A DNA stretch of 64,000 nt, taken from assembly GCF_003751305.1 (NCBI RefSeq), contig NZ_RJKV01000001.1:310001-374000 (forward strand), read 5' to 3'. This stretch comes from Stenotrophomonas rhizophila. GTDB taxonomy: Bacteria; Pseudomonadota; Gammaproteobacteria; Xanthomonadales; Xanthomonadaceae. The position numbers were made by a program, and so were the translations under genes. Position 1 is the stretch's first letter. Each line of letters starts with the position of its first letter. Positions 53,966-63,465 of this stretch are shown here, piece after piece. The notes below the pieces were generated by a model. The model saw nothing but the letters and a program-made list of their open reading frames with translations. It did not search any database and was not told where the DNA came from.

Positions 53966-55662
53966 GTCAGCTCCATGCGGCCGTACCAGTCGTTGCCATC
54001 GGGGCCCTGCTCAAAGCGCCAGCCCTCCGGGCACGTGGCGGCTAGGCTTGCCTCGATGTAGCGGGTGCCCGTGCCTTGCCCGCGATGCGGAGCAGTGCCA
54101 CGTGCGCTGCGAAGCTCCAGGGTCCAACGGTCGCCCTCGCGTTGGATACTCAGGCGGAACGGATGCCCGGCGCACGCGACGGCTCCTGCATGAGTCAGCG
54201 CATTCTCGACCTGCGCATGCAGCACGCCGGGCGGCAGCCATAGGCCGTTGTGCTCGCCCTCGACCTCAAGACCGATGTGGCGATCCAGCGCGAGGCCGAC
54301 GATGTCCAGATGGTTGCGGCACAGCGCCAGCTCCTCTTCGATCGGCACGCTGGGGCGGGTGCTGCTTTCACGCAGGCGATCGAACTGCTCGGCCAGGGAT
54401 TCAACCAGGCGGCTGGCGCGCATTGGTGCCTGTTCGATCAGCTCCTGCAGGCCGGTGAGGGTATTCATCAGCCAATGCGGCTGGATGCCCCGTTGCAGCA
54501 GTTGCAGCGAGAGGCGGGCACGCTCTTCGCGCAGCTGCGCGTTGTGGTGGTCCAGCGTACGCAGCTGGGCGGCGTGACGGATCAGCAGAAAGCCCATCAG
54601 CACGGCCAGGAACAGGAAGTAGGGGCCATCGAGGAAGATGCCACCGGCGAAGGGCACGGCCAGCGCGCCTGCCACCACCAACGTCAGAATCGGCCAGCGC
54701 TCGTCAGGCTCACCATGGGCGCGCAACAGCACGTAGGCGGATGTCAGCAGGCTGAGCAGCAGGAGGGCAGCACCACGGCCATCGAAACTGGGGACGAAGG
54801 CGGCCAGCGCCAGCACTGTCGCGAGATAGACCATGCGTGCAGTCTTCGGAACGGCGACGCCGAAGCGACGCACCAGATAGGCCGGGAGCAGGACCGCTGC
54901 AGCCAAGTGCAGTAGCAACAGCACGAGCAGCCGCGGCCCGTGCCACGGGTAGGCATAGCCCACCAGCGGGCGCCATGCTTCCACCATGGGCAGTGCAAGG
55001 CCGACCACACCCAGCGCCAGCAGCACGTGCGCACCCGGCACCCGTGGCCGCCCGCGCTGTGCGGCGAGGAAGTACAAGCACGCCGCACCGAGTGCCCCGG
55101 TCGCGAGCGCGGCGATCAGCCACGGTCCGATGCCGTGGCCGTAGATCGAGGCGGCCGGCCCGATGGCAACGAAGGCATCCGCGCCACGCAGATTGAACCA
55201 CTGGTGATGGCTGGAGGCGAGCAGCACCAGCTCATCGGCGCCGCTGGGTGAGGAGGGCGGCAGTACGCGGATGATGTCCACCTGTCCCGGTTGCTCTTCG
55301 TCTGCGTTGCGACCGACGGTCCCATTGGCGGCCAACGGTTGGCCGTTCCAGAAGGGCTGGCTGGCGGCGCGTACCGAGATGCGGAGGGCACGGTCGGCCG
55401 CGCCGTGTGCTGGCTGCGCAGGCAAGCGCCAACGCAGCCAGTAAAGGCCACGCGAGTGCACCAGTCTGTGTTGGTTGGCCGGTTGCCATTGCAGTGTCGT
55501 CGGTGGTGCGGTGGGCAGTGCGCCATCCGCATCCAACGTGGCGGGTGCCATCTCCTGTGGCTCGTAATAGTGCACGCCCGGTGGGGGCGCGACCAACAGC
55601 AGCCACGCAGCGACTGCGATGAGCAGCACGGCGAGGGCGGTCAGGGTGCGTGGGATCTGCAT
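53953..55662 (-). CDS. LytS/AlgZ-type histidine kinase with 7TM sensor region
   Basis: A 569-aa protein with the start at 55662 (MQIPRTLTALAVLLI). An N-terminal helix and a periplasmic domain (about 30-200, LRWRLPAQPAHGAADRALRI) precede seven helices (7TMR-DISM-like, about 205-385) and a His_kinase domain with HWLMNTLTGLQELIEQAP carrying the phospho-His. The ATPase N-box is HAQVENALTHAG; the G-box is GTGTRYIEAS. The ligand may be a carbohydrate or peptide, by analogy with 7TMR-DISM proteins. Confidence 0.9.
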   Translation of the reverse strand: MQIPRTLTALAVLLIAVAAWLLLVAPPPGVHYYEPQEMAPATLDADGALPTAPPTTLQWQPANQHRLVHSRGLYWLRWRLPAQPAHGAADRALRISVRAASQPFWNGQPLAANGTVGRNADEEQPGQVDIIRVLPPSSPSGADELVLLASSHHQWFNLRGADAFVAIGPAASIYGHGIGPWLIAALATGALGAACLYFLAAQRGRPRVPGAHVLLALGVVGLALPMVEAWRPLVGYAYPWHGPRLLVLLLLHLAAAVLLPAYLVRRFGVAVPKTARMVYLATVLALAAFVPSFDGRGAALLLLSLLTSAYVLLRAHGEPDERWPILTLVVAGALAVPFAGGIFLDGPYFLFLAVLMGFLLIRHAAQLRTLDHHNAQLREERARLSLQLLQRGIQPHWLMNTLTGLQELIEQAPMRASRLVESLAEQFDRLRESSTRPSVPIEEELALCRNHLDIVGLALDRHIGLEVEGEHNGLWLPPGVLHAQVENALTHAGAVACAGHPFRLSIQREGDRWTLELRSARGTAPHRGQGTGTRYIEASLAATCPEGWRFEQGPDGNDWYGRMELTCAS

Positions 55663-55820
55663 GGGCCCATCGTATCGGTTGCGCGGAGTCACTGGACCCC
55701 CGCCTGGAGCTGTTCGGCGGACGGCCCGTCCTCGGCTGCGGTGAGAGAAGTGATGCTGGCGGCGTGGTGCATGCGCCGTCACTCGGCGCTCGATCCCTTA
55801 CCTCCCAACCGGAGTCCGTC

Positions 55821-57338
55821 ATGCCCAACGTCCCGATGTCCCTGTTCCGTTCTCCTGCTCCCGGCCTGTGCCTGCGGGTCACGCGGTGGGCAGCGCTCTG
55901 CCTGACCCTGGTCGGTGCGTCACCCGTGCTGGCAGCCGATGCGCCGGCGCCGTTGGTGTTCACCCCGTATGCGTTCGAGACGCAGAAGCACGGCACCATC
56001 GACGCCGAGGCAGGCTATCTGGAGGTGCCGCGTCTGCATGCCGATCCCAACGGCCCGCGCATGCGTCTGCGGGTGGTGCGCCTGCCGGCAACGGGTGGCG
56101 ATGGCAAGGCGGCGCCCGTGGTGTACCTGGCCGGTGGTCCGGGGGGCTCGGGGATCGGGACCGGGCGCGGACCGCGCTGGCCGGTGTTCGATCAGGTCCG
56201 ACGCGAGACCGACGTGCTGCTGCTTGATCAGCGCGGGGCGGGGGAGTCCGAGCCGCCGCCGGCGTGCCCGCACCAGCACACGTTCGATGATGCGCAGCCA
56301 CTGCAGCGCGATGCCGCGCTCGCCGCGCTGCGTGACGTCACCGCCCGCTGCGTGGCGTACTGGCGGGAGGCGGGCGTGGATCTGGCTGCTTATACCACCG
56401 CGGAAAGTGCCGCCGATCTGGAGGACCTGCGTCGTGCGCTGAAGGTACCGAAGATCAGCCTGTGGGGCATGAGCTACGGCACGCATCTGGCGCTGGCCAC
56501 GGTGCGCCTGCACGGTGCCGGTCTGGACCGCGTGGTGCTGATGGGGACGGAAGGCCCCGACGACACGTTGAAGCTGCCGCTGTCGGCCGATGCGCTGCTG
56601 GCTGAGTTGAGCGTGCTGGCCAAGGGGGCGGGATTCGACGATCTGACCAGCTCGGCCACGCGCGTGCTGGCAGCACTGCGCGAGCAGCCACGCCAGGGGC
56701 GTAGTGTCATGCATGGTGGCAAGCCGGTGATGATCGGCGCGTACGACGCGCAGTTGGCGATCAGTGCCTGTCTCGGGCGTCGCATGACCCAGCAGTGGCT
56801 GCCGCTGATTCTGCGCGACGCCGAGAACGGCGACTACGACCTGCTGGCGGCGATGGTCCTGCTGCTGCGCAGCGAGCATGGCAGCTACGGCGCTATGCCA
56901 CTGGCGATGGATGTGGCCTCAAGCCAGACTCCGCAGCGCCGCGCACTGGCCGAGGCGCAGGCACGCGAGAGCCTGTTCGGCGATGCGCTGAACTTCCCGT
57001 TCCCGGCACTTGGGGACGGCATGGGACTGGTCGATCTTGGCGATGCTTTCCGTGGGCCGCTGCGCAGCACGGTGCCGGTGTTGTTCATCAGTGGCACGTT
57101 GGATGGGCGCACGCCGCCCGCCAACGCCGAGGCACTGCGGCCGGGGTTCAGCGACAGCCGCACGCTGCGGGTGCGTGGAGCCAGTCACGACAACGAGCTG
57201 TGGCTCGGGAACCCTGCCATCGCCGCGGGCATTACGGACTTCCTGGCGGGTCGGCCGATGGGTGATGCGGAGCTGGACGTGGGGGCGCCGGTGTTCGCGC
57301 GGAGCAAGAGCGATCTGGTGGATCCGCGCGGGCGCTGA
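55821..57338 (+). CDS. secreted alpha/beta-hydrolase, peptidase S33-type
   Basis: A 505-aa protein with ATG 55821 behind CCGGAGTCC. The signal peptide is 1-38 (RWAALCLTLVGASPVLAADA). The oxyanion hole region is VVYLAGGPGGSGIG, the nucleophile Ser218 in WGMSYGTH, Asp in SGTLDGRTP and His in GASHDNEL. Proline iminopeptidase/tripeptidyl-peptidase relatives remove N-terminal residues or tripeptides in the periplasm. It is divergent from the kinase gene (158 bp). Confidence 0.88.
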   Translation: MPNVPMSLFRSPAPGLCLRVTRWAALCLTLVGASPVLAADAPAPLVFTPYAFETQKHGTIDAEAGYLEVPRLHADPNGPRMRLRVVRLPATGGDGKAAPVVYLAGGPGGSGIGTGRGPRWPVFDQVRRETDVLLLDQRGAGESEPPPACPHQHTFDDAQPLQRDAALAALRDVTARCVAYWREAGVDLAAYTTAESAADLEDLRRALKVPKISLWGMSYGTHLALATVRLHGAGLDRVVLMGTEGPDDTLKLPLSADALLAELSVLAKGAGFDDLTSSATRVLAALREQPRQGRSVMHGGKPVMIGAYDAQLAISACLGRRMTQQWLPLILRDAENGDYDLLAAMVLLLRSEHGSYGAMPLAMDVASSQTPQRRALAEAQARESLFGDALNFPFPALGDGMGLVDLGDAFRGPLRSTVPVLFISGTLDGRTPPANAEALRPGFSDSRTLRVRGASHDNELWLGNPAIAAGITDFLAGRPMGDAELDVGAPVFARSKSDLVDPRGR

Positions 57339-57436
57339 GAACGGCCCGTAACTGCGCCTGTGTGCAGGCGCCGTGGACCGACCGAGGTGTATGGTTTCGG
57401 CTGGCCCCGGCGCTTACGCCCACACAGGAGGTCGCG

Positions 57437-57733
57437 ATGACCGATTCAACGGTGGCATCCGTGCACGGCACGCCCGACGATTACGGCGACACGCTGTACC
57501 GGGTCTACTTCGAAGTGGGCGAGTGGGAAGGGATCGCGCGCGATGCCATCATTGCCTTCCTTGTCGAGCGTGCCAACGATCATCCGGCCTTTGATTTCGA
57601 CGCCTCGCTGCTGCACGCGCGGCCCCACGGTTATGAAGTGGACCTGCCGATGCAGCTGATTCCCGAGGTGGTACGTGCCCTGGCCGAGCGGAATGTAGCG
57701 GTGTATCAGGTGGTCCGGCTTGGCGGGATCTGA
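57437..57733 (+). CDS. small hypothetical protein
   Basis: A 98-aa acidic protein, ATG 57437 behind CAGGAGGTC. A beta-alpha pattern is visible (LYRVYFEVGEWEGIARDAII, LIPEVVRALAERNVAVYQVV). No signal or membrane segment. The family is not recognised. Confidence 0.7.
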   Translation: MTDSTVASVHGTPDDYGDTLYRVYFEVGEWEGIARDAIIAFLVERANDHPAFDFDASLLHARPHGYEVDLPMQLIPEVVRALAERNVAVYQVVRLGGI

Positions 57734-57842
57734 CCGGCACGCCGCCTGCCCGGGGCAGGGGCCGTTGGCAGTACCTGCGCATGTCCGCCTCGGCTAAGAT
57801 GGCCGCCATCCCAGGAGACCGGCTGCACGGCAAGGAAGACCG

Positions 57843-58283
57843 ATGTGTAAGTCAGCCCGCGATTCAGTAGCCGCGTCAGTGCGATGGGCAGCCGCTGCGC
57901 TGTTGTTTCTCCCGCTGCCTGCGATGGCCTCTGATTTCACCGGGTTTCTGACCCTCTACATTGCCATGCCGATCTTCGCGCTCACCGGGGTGGTGCTTGG
58001 TGTCCTGCTGATCTTCCGTCGTCTTCTCTGGGTACGTGTCGTGGGGACGGTTGTCGGTGTGCCGATCCTTCTTGCTGGTATCGGTGTCGCTTGCGTGGAC
58101 ACCTGGCGGCTCTGGCCGCAGACCACTCACGGCGAGCCTCTTCTTCGGGCGACGGCAGTCATCCTTTGTGCGTTGGTGTGGCTGACGCTGGCAGCCTTGG
58201 TCTGGCTGCTATGGCGTTGGCCGTCACGGCCCCGGCAAACCGGCACGCCCACCGCTGTATCGCAGGCGCCGGATTCCCCATGA
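57843..58283 (+). CDS. membrane hypothetical protein
   Basis: A 146-aa protein with an N-terminal signal-like helix (AAAALLFLPLPAMASDF) and three further helices (LYIAMPIFALTGVVLGVLLI, VVGTVVGVPILLAGIGVACV, ILCALVWLTLAALVWLLW). It ends in a short soluble tail. Function unknown. The start is ATG 57843. Confidence 0.7.
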   Translation: MCKSARDSVAASVRWAAAALLFLPLPAMASDFTGFLTLYIAMPIFALTGVVLGVLLIFRRLLWVRVVGTVVGVPILLAGIGVACVDTWRLWPQTTHGEPLLRATAVILCALVWLTLAALVWLLWRWPSRPRQTGTPTAVSQAPDSP

Positions 58284-58343
58284 TCACCGGCGGGCGCACT
58301 GCGCGCCCGTTCCACCCATTTTCCAACCCGGATAGAGGCAGCA

Positions 58344-58727
58344 ATGGCGGATCCTTACAACAGCGGTGGCCGCGCAGGCCCGGCAACCCGGCTCGACGAT
58401 TCGATGGTGACCACGGCGATGGAGCTGCCCGGCTTCCGCGTGGTGCGCAGCCTGGGCGTAGTGCGCGGCATCACCGTGCGTTCTCGGTCGATCGTGGGCA
58501 ACTTCCTGGGCGGGCTGCAGACCATCTTCGGCGGCAACATCACCATCTATACGCAACTGTGCGAGCAGGCGCGCGAAGAGACCTACCGGGACATGTCCAA
58601 CCATGCGCGCATGCTCGGTGCCAACGCGATCATCGCAATGCGCTATGACGCTACCGACGTGATGACAGGCCTGACCGAAGTGCTGTGCTACGGCACGGCG
58701 GTGATCGTCGAACCAACGCACCTCTAA
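58344..58727 (+). CDS. YbjQ family (UPF0145) protein
   Basis: A 127-aa protein with the YbjQ core ([63 protein letters not shown]). YbjQ proteins form pentamers and are sometimes called heavy-metal binding; function is not settled. Start behind AGAGGCAGC. Confidence 0.9.
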   Translation: MADPYNSGGRAGPATRLDDSMVTTAMELPGFRVVRSLGVVRGITVRSRSIVGNFLGGLQTIFGGNITIYTQLCEQAREETYRDMSNHARMLGANAIIAMRYDATDVMTGLTEVLCYGTAVIVEPTHL

Positions 58728-58813
58728 GCTGCCCGCTCGCGATACGTCCCGCGTATCGCAGCCTCCTGTGGTTGGTATTGGCATCCGCGCCGCAGCGGGC
58801 GGATGCTGTCTGC

Positions 58814-59692
58814 ATGACAATCAACGACACACTTTCTTTCGCTGGCCAGGTAGCTCTGGTCACCGGCGCCGCCGGTGGCCTCGGCTTCGCCTACAGCCAG
58901 TTGCTCGCACAGCGCGGCGCACACGTGGTGATGCAGGATATCGGGGCCGGGCTGGATGGCACCGGCAGCGATCCGCAGCGGATCGATCAGGCAGTCGCGC
59001 ACCTGCGTGCGGCTGGCCTCTCCGTCGAGGCCAGCCATCAGGGCATCGCTACCCGCACCGGGGCCGCCACACTGGTCGCCGAGCTGCTGCAGCAGCATGG
59101 CCGCCTGGACGTGATCCTGCACAACGCAGGCTGGGTCGAGTATCAACAGATCGAGGCCGTGGACGAGGATCGCTTCGACCACATGATGGCGGTCGCGGCC
59201 AAGGCGCCGCTTTGGCTGGGCCAGGCGGCCTGGCCGGCGATGCAGGCGCAGGGGCATGGCCGCATCGTGCTGACCACCTCCGACCGCGCGCTGTATCCGC
59301 AGTACGTGCAGCACGGGCTGGCGGCCTACGCGGCGGCGAAGTCGGCCGCGGTCGGCATCGTCAACGTGCTGGCGGCCGAGGGCGCGGCGCATGGCATCGT
59401 GGTCAATGCGGTGTCGCCCGTGGCCAAGACCCGCATGTGGGGCGTGGAGGGTGAGCCGGATGAACTGTATCCGGAGGCGGTAGCACCCGGCGTCGTGTTC
59501 CTGGCCTCGCGCGCCTGCACCGAGGGTGGCTGGATCCTGCGCGCGAGCAATGGCCAGTTCCATGCCACGCGGCTGACCGAGGCCCAGGGCGTGCGCTATC
59601 CGCGCGACCTGCAGGCGGTGTCCGCCGACAGTGTGGAGCAGGTCGCCGCGCAGTGGCCGCAGATCGCCAAGGCCGCCATCGAGCCGCGCTGA
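58814..59692 (+). CDS. short-chain dehydrogenase/reductase
   Basis: A 292-aa protein, ATG 58814 (MTINDTLSFAGQVALVTGAA). NAD(P) loop TGAAGGLG, NAG in LHNAGWVEY, catalytic Ser in LTTSDRALYP and YxxxK in YAAAKSA. Relatives act in multifunctional enzyme type 2-like (R)-hydroxyacyl-CoA reactions; substrate unknown. The LysR gene 60 bp downstream may regulate it. Confidence 0.88.
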   Translation: MTINDTLSFAGQVALVTGAAGGLGFAYSQLLAQRGAHVVMQDIGAGLDGTGSDPQRIDQAVAHLRAAGLSVEASHQGIATRTGAATLVAELLQQHGRLDVILHNAGWVEYQQIEAVDEDRFDHMMAVAAKAPLWLGQAAWPAMQAQGHGRIVLTTSDRALYPQYVQHGLAAYAAAKSAAVGIVNVLAAEGAAHGIVVNAVSPVAKTRMWGVEGEPDELYPEAVAPGVVFLASRACTEGGWILRASNGQFHATRLTEAQGVRYPRDLQAVSADSVEQVAAQWPQIAKAAIEPR

Positions 59693-59752
59693 CGCCTGCG
59701 CGCGCGCCGGCGTACTACCCTTGGGGCTGTTCTCCCGTTCCGGCACCGCCCC

Positions 59753-60691
59753 ATGGTCGATCTCCGCCAGCTCCGTCAGTTCGTCGCCGTCGCCGAGGAA
59801 CTGCACTTCCACCGTGCGGCCGCGCGGCTGCATATGTCGCAGCCACCGTTGACGGCGGCGATCCGCAAGCTGGAAGAGGAGATCGGGGCGGAGTTGATCC
59901 AGCGCGGCAACCGCACGTTGGGGCTGACAGTTGCCGGCCAGACGCTGCTGGCCGAAGCACGTCTGACCTTGCAGCAGGCCGACCACGCGTTGCTCGCCAC
60001 CCGTGATGCCGCCGCCGGGCGCACGGGACTGGTCAGGCTGGGCTATGTGGGCAGCGCGCTGTACGGGCGGTTGCCGCAGGTGATCCGCGCCTTCCGTGCG
60101 CACCATCCGCAGGTGCGGCTGGAGCTGATCGAAGCGACCTCGTCAGGTCAGCTCACGCTGCTGCGCGAGGGCCGCATCGATGTGGCGGTGCTGATTCCCC
60201 CGATTTATGATGCGGCGGACATGCGGCTGCAGGACTTCGATGAGGACCGCTTGGCCATTGCATTGCCGCGCGCCCATCCGCTGGCGCAGCAGGCCACCTT
60301 GCCGATTGACGCGCTGGCGGCCGAACCGTTCGTGCTGTGGCCCGCGCGCGAGGGGCAGGGCTTCCACGCGCAGGTCATCCGTCTGTGTGCCGATGCCGGT
60401 TTCAATCCGCAGGTGGTGCAGGAAGCGCACGGGATGCATGCGGTGCTGTCGCTGGTAGCGGTGGAGGCCGGTGTAGCGATCGTGCCCGCCAGCATGGCCG
60501 GCTTTCGTCCCGACGAAATCATCTACCGGCCGATCACCGGCGAGGCGGCGCGCTTCGCCTTGCAGCTGTGCACGCCGGCCGGCGAGCCCGCGCCCGCGCT
60601 GCGCCATTTCCTGGGTCTGGCCACGGAGGCGTCTCCACCGCACCGCCTCAACGCGTGCGCTTCACCCACGCGCGCACCACCAGCGCGATGA
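59753..60691 (+). CDS. LysR-family transcriptional regulator
   Basis: A 312-aa protein. N-terminal HTH MVDLRQLRQFVAVAEELHFH and MSQPPLTAAIRKLEEEIGAE; effector domain from about 90 (GLVRLGYVGSALYGRLPQVI). It resembles the BenM/CatR-like branch by the HFHRAAARLHMSQPPLT motif. The last 44 bp are antisense to the 60-aa membrane protein gene. Confidence 0.9.
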   Translation: MVDLRQLRQFVAVAEELHFHRAAARLHMSQPPLTAAIRKLEEEIGAELIQRGNRTLGLTVAGQTLLAEARLTLQQADHALLATRDAAAGRTGLVRLGYVGSALYGRLPQVIRAFRAHHPQVRLELIEATSSGQLTLLREGRIDVAVLIPPIYDAADMRLQDFDEDRLAIALPRAHPLAQQATLPIDALAAEPFVLWPAREGQGFHAQVIRLCADAGFNPQVVQEAHGMHAVLSLVAVEAGVAIVPASMAGFRPDEIIYRPITGEAARFALQLCTPAGEPAPALRHFLGLATEASPPHRLNACASPTRAPPAR

Positions 60692-60830
60692 GCGCGGTGA
60701 ACACCAGCCACGAGATGACGTCGAACACGCCGTCGCCGATCAGGGCGCTGACCAGCCCGACCACGCTGGCCAGTGCGATCCACGCCGGGGCGATGAACGG
60801 GCTGCGCGGTGGTTGCACCGGCGCGTTCAT
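60648..60830 (-). CDS. 60-aa membrane protein coupled to the PepSY gene
   Basis: A 60-aa protein, ATG at 60830 overlapping the PepSY stop (ATGA). Two membrane segments (FIAPAWIALASVVGLVSALI, VISWLVFTALIALVVRAWV). It resembles small proteins found after PepSY-TM genes in iron-uptake loci. It overlaps the LysR 3' end in antisense. Confidence 0.72.
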   Translation of the reverse strand: MNAPVQPPRSPFIAPAWIALASVVGLVSALIGDGVFDVISWLVFTALIALVVRAWVKRTR

Positions 60831-61963
60831 GCGGCACCGCCGGTCTTCGCGGCGCGCTCGATCTCGGTGACGCGTGCCTCGGTACTGCCGCGCTTCACCC
60901 ACAGGTACAGGCCACTGATCAGCACCACGATGGTGAGCAGATCCAGCAGCGCCCACAGGATCTTCAGCGGCAGCTTGCCGTAGTCGCCGAAGTGCAGCGG
61001 CTGGCTCAGCAGCAGCACGCTCATGTAGGTCGGCAACTGCGGCTGTGCGGTGAGCTCGCCGGTCTTGGCATCGATCAGCACCGGGCGATACAGGCGCTCG
61101 GTGAGCGCCGTGTTGCCTTGCATGAACACCCCATAGTGATGGTCACCGCTGTAGCCGGTGCCGGGGAAGCTGACGAATGCCGGGCGCATGCCGGGCTCGG
61201 CCGCGCGGGCGGTGTCCACGGCGCCCTGCAGCGAGGCCAGGGTGGCCGGTCGCGGCTGGCCGGCATAGCGGGCCGCGAACTCGCCAAGCTGCTCGCTCTG
61301 CCAGGCCTGTTCCAGTGGCTTGGCGATGGTGTTGATGGCACCGGTGATACCCACGACCAGTGCCCAGCCGAGGGTGACGATGCCAAGCACGTTGTGCAGA
61401 TCCAGCCAGGCCAGCCGGCGGTTGCGGCCGGTGCGCAGCGTGCCGAAGCGCTGCTTGCGCATGAACGGACCGTACAACACCAGGCCGGAGATGATCGCCA
61501 CCGCGAACAGCAGCCCCATCGCGCCCATGAACAGCATGCCGGGCAGGCCGAGGAACAGATCGGTGTGCAGCCGGTACAGGAAGTACATCACCCCTTCGTT
61601 GAACTGCGCGGCGGGTAGCACCTCGCCTGACGTCGCGTGAAGCAGGGCGGTGTGCATCTGCGGCGGCGGCGTGTCCGCGCGGGCCCCGGTGTTGACGTAC
61701 ACGGTGGGCGCGTCCGGATCCCAGCCGACGAACAGCGGCACATCGCCGGGATACTGCGCCAGCGCGGTGCTTACCTGCGCGTCCAGATCACGCGGCGTGG
61801 CGTCGGCGGCGGCTGTGGCGACTTCCGGCTCGCCGAGGTGGGCGATCTCCTCGGCGAACACCAGCGGCAGCCCGGTCAGGCACAACAGCAGCAGGAACAA
61901 GGTACAGACGAGGCTCGTCCACTTATGGATGACGAACCAGGTTTTGATGGTGGCACGTTGCAT
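60827..61963 (-). CDS. PepSY-associated TM protein (iron-uptake type)
   Basis: A 378-aa protein with the start at 61963 (MQRATIKTWFVIHKWTSLVC), the family N-terminus. Four membrane helices (near 15-38, 145-167, 195-220 and 340-362) and two PepSY parts. His residues in FVIHKWTS, YRLHTDLFLG and LDLHNVLGI could bind haem or iron, as in the PiuB/FoxB reductase-like family. No TonB receptor gene is in the window. Confidence 0.86.
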   Translation of the reverse strand: MQRATIKTWFVIHKWTSLVCTLFLLLLCLTGLPLVFAEEIAHLGEPEVATAAADATPRDLDAQVSTALAQYPGDVPLFVGWDPDAPTVYVNTGARADTPPPQMHTALLHATSGEVLPAAQFNEGVMYFLYRLHTDLFLGLPGMLFMGAMGLLFAVAIISGLVLYGPFMRKQRFGTLRTGRNRRLAWLDLHNVLGIVTLGWALVVGITGAINTIAKPLEQAWQSEQLGEFAARYAGQPRPATLASLQGAVDTARAAEPGMRPAFVSFPGTGYSGDHHYGVFMQGNTALTERLYRPVLIDAKTGELTAQPQLPTYMSVLLLSQPLHFGDYGKLPLKILWALLDLLTIVVLISGLYLWVKRGSTEARVTEIERAAKTGGAA

Positions 61964-62085
61964 GAAGGCTCTCTGGCGTACGTCGGGAGGCAACGGAAAA
62001 GCCACACCGGCATTGGCGAGCGATTATCCGGATGCGCCGTGGGAATACAAACGACTCTCACCCCTCCCGGCAGCAGCGCCTGCTG

Positions 62086-63465
62086 TCAGCGAAGTCCTTC
62101 TGCCACGCAGCGGATGCTGAGCCAGGCGCCGCCGCCCGGGGCATCCCCGGCGCGGACACGGAACCCATGCAGGCCGGCGATGGCGGCCACGATCGACAGC
62201 CCCAGGCCGAAGCCCTCGGTGGGCTCGCCGCCAGTGCCGGCACCGCCGCCGCGGAAGAAGCGCTGGTAGATCAGGCTGCGGTCCTGCGGCGGAATGCCCG
62301 GGCCGTTGTCGATCACATCAATGCGCGGGGCGCCATTGTCGTCCACCGCCCGGAGCAGGATCCGGCCTCTGGCCGGGGTGAAGTGAAGGGCATTGGAGAG
62401 CAGGTTGGCCAGCGCTTCGAACAGCAGCTCGCGGTCGCCCCAGAGCGTGCCCACCTGCGGATCGATCTCCAGCAGCAGCTGCTGCTCCTTTTCTTCGGCC
62501 AGCGGCAGGTAGAACGCATGCAGTTCCTGCAACAGCTCACCCGCATCCAGTTCGACGAAGGCGGAGCGGCGCTGGTGACTTTCCAGCTCGGAAACGCGCA
62601 GCAATGCACCGAAGCGCGCCATCAGCCGGTCGGTCTCGGTCAGCGCCTTGTCCAGTTGGGCGGCGCGCGGGTCGTCTTCCTCCAGCCCGACGCGGGTGCG
62701 GTAGAGATGTGCGCGCAGGCGGGTGAGGGGCGTGCGCAGATCATGCGCGATGCTGTCGCACACGCCTTTGACCTCGGTCATCAACTGCTCGATGCGTTCG
62801 AGCATGGCATTGACGATGCTCGACAGGCGGTCGATCTCATCGGGGCGGCCGGAGACGGGCAGGCGCTGGCCGAGATCACCGGCGATGATGCGCTTGGTGG
62901 CGGCTTCGATCTCCTGGATCCGTCTGAGCGGCCGACGGCGCAGGATGTGCCAGCCGGCCAGGCCGGGAATAATGGTCAGCGAGACGCCCCAGAGCAGCGC
63001 ATCGAGAATGATGCTGTTGACCGCGGTCAGCTTTCCGCTCTGGCGGACGAACACCAGCAGGCGGCCGTCGCGGGTGGCCACGCCAAGGGCGCGGCCGGGT
63101 GCGTCGATCGCGCCGCTGCGCAGTGACCAGCGGTCCACCGCCCGGGCGCGCCCATCGATGCGCAGGCCATCGGGAATCGCCCGCAGCGGGCCCGCCAATG
63201 GCTGCCCGTTGCGGTTGAAGATGCCGTAGGCGTAAGCCCCGTGCAGGTCGTAGCGCAGGCTGTCGCGCAGTGCGTCGTCCAGCGCCTGGCCCTCGAACTT
63301 CCCGAACAGGTGCGCGCGCTGCTGCAGCCCGGATTCGGAGAGTTCATTGAGGTAGTCCGACACGCGCCAGTACATCACCCCCAGCAGCACGCTGGACCAG
63401 GCCACGAACAGTACGCAGTACAACCCGAGCAGCCGGCTGCTGGACGAGCGCCAATGGTCAGACAT
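62086..63465 (-). CDS. EnvZ/QseC-type sensor histidine kinase
   Basis: A 459-aa protein with the start at 63465 (MSDHWRSSSSRLLGLYCVLF). Two helices (about 12-33 and 150-172) enclose a periplasmic loop; HAMP (about 175-228), HisKA with His in SIAHDLRTPLTRLRAH, and HATPase with N-box NLLSNALHFTP, DNGPGIP and GFGLGLSIVAAIAG. It overlaps the regulator gene by 8 nt. Confidence 0.92.
   Translation of the reverse strand: MSDHWRSSSSRLLGLYCVLFVAWSSVLLGVMYWRVSDYLNELSESGLQQRAHLFGKFEGQALDDALRDSLRYDLHGAYAYGIFNRNGQPLAGPLRAIPDGLRIDGRARAVDRWSLRSGAIDAPGRALGVATRDGRLLVFVRQSGKLTAVNSIILDALLWGVSLTIIPGLAGWHILRRRPLRRIQEIEAATKRIIAGDLGQRLPVSGRPDEIDRLSSIVNAMLERIEQLMTEVKGVCDSIAHDLRTPLTRLRAHLYRTRVGLEEDDPRAAQLDKALTETDRLMARFGALLRVSELESHQRRSAFVELDAGELLQELHAFYLPLAEEKEQQLLLEIDPQVGTLWGDRELLFEALANLLSNALHFTPARGRILLRAVDDNGAPRIDVIDNGPGIPPQDRSLIYQRFFRGGGAGTGGEPTEGFGLGLSIVAAIAGLHGFRVRAGDAPGGGAWLSIRCVAEGLR

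Noticed and set aside
55650..55820. N-terminal extension of the S33 peptidase frame
   Set aside because: It overlaps the divergent kinase start, and the ATG at 55821 has a good ribosome-binding site and signal peptide.
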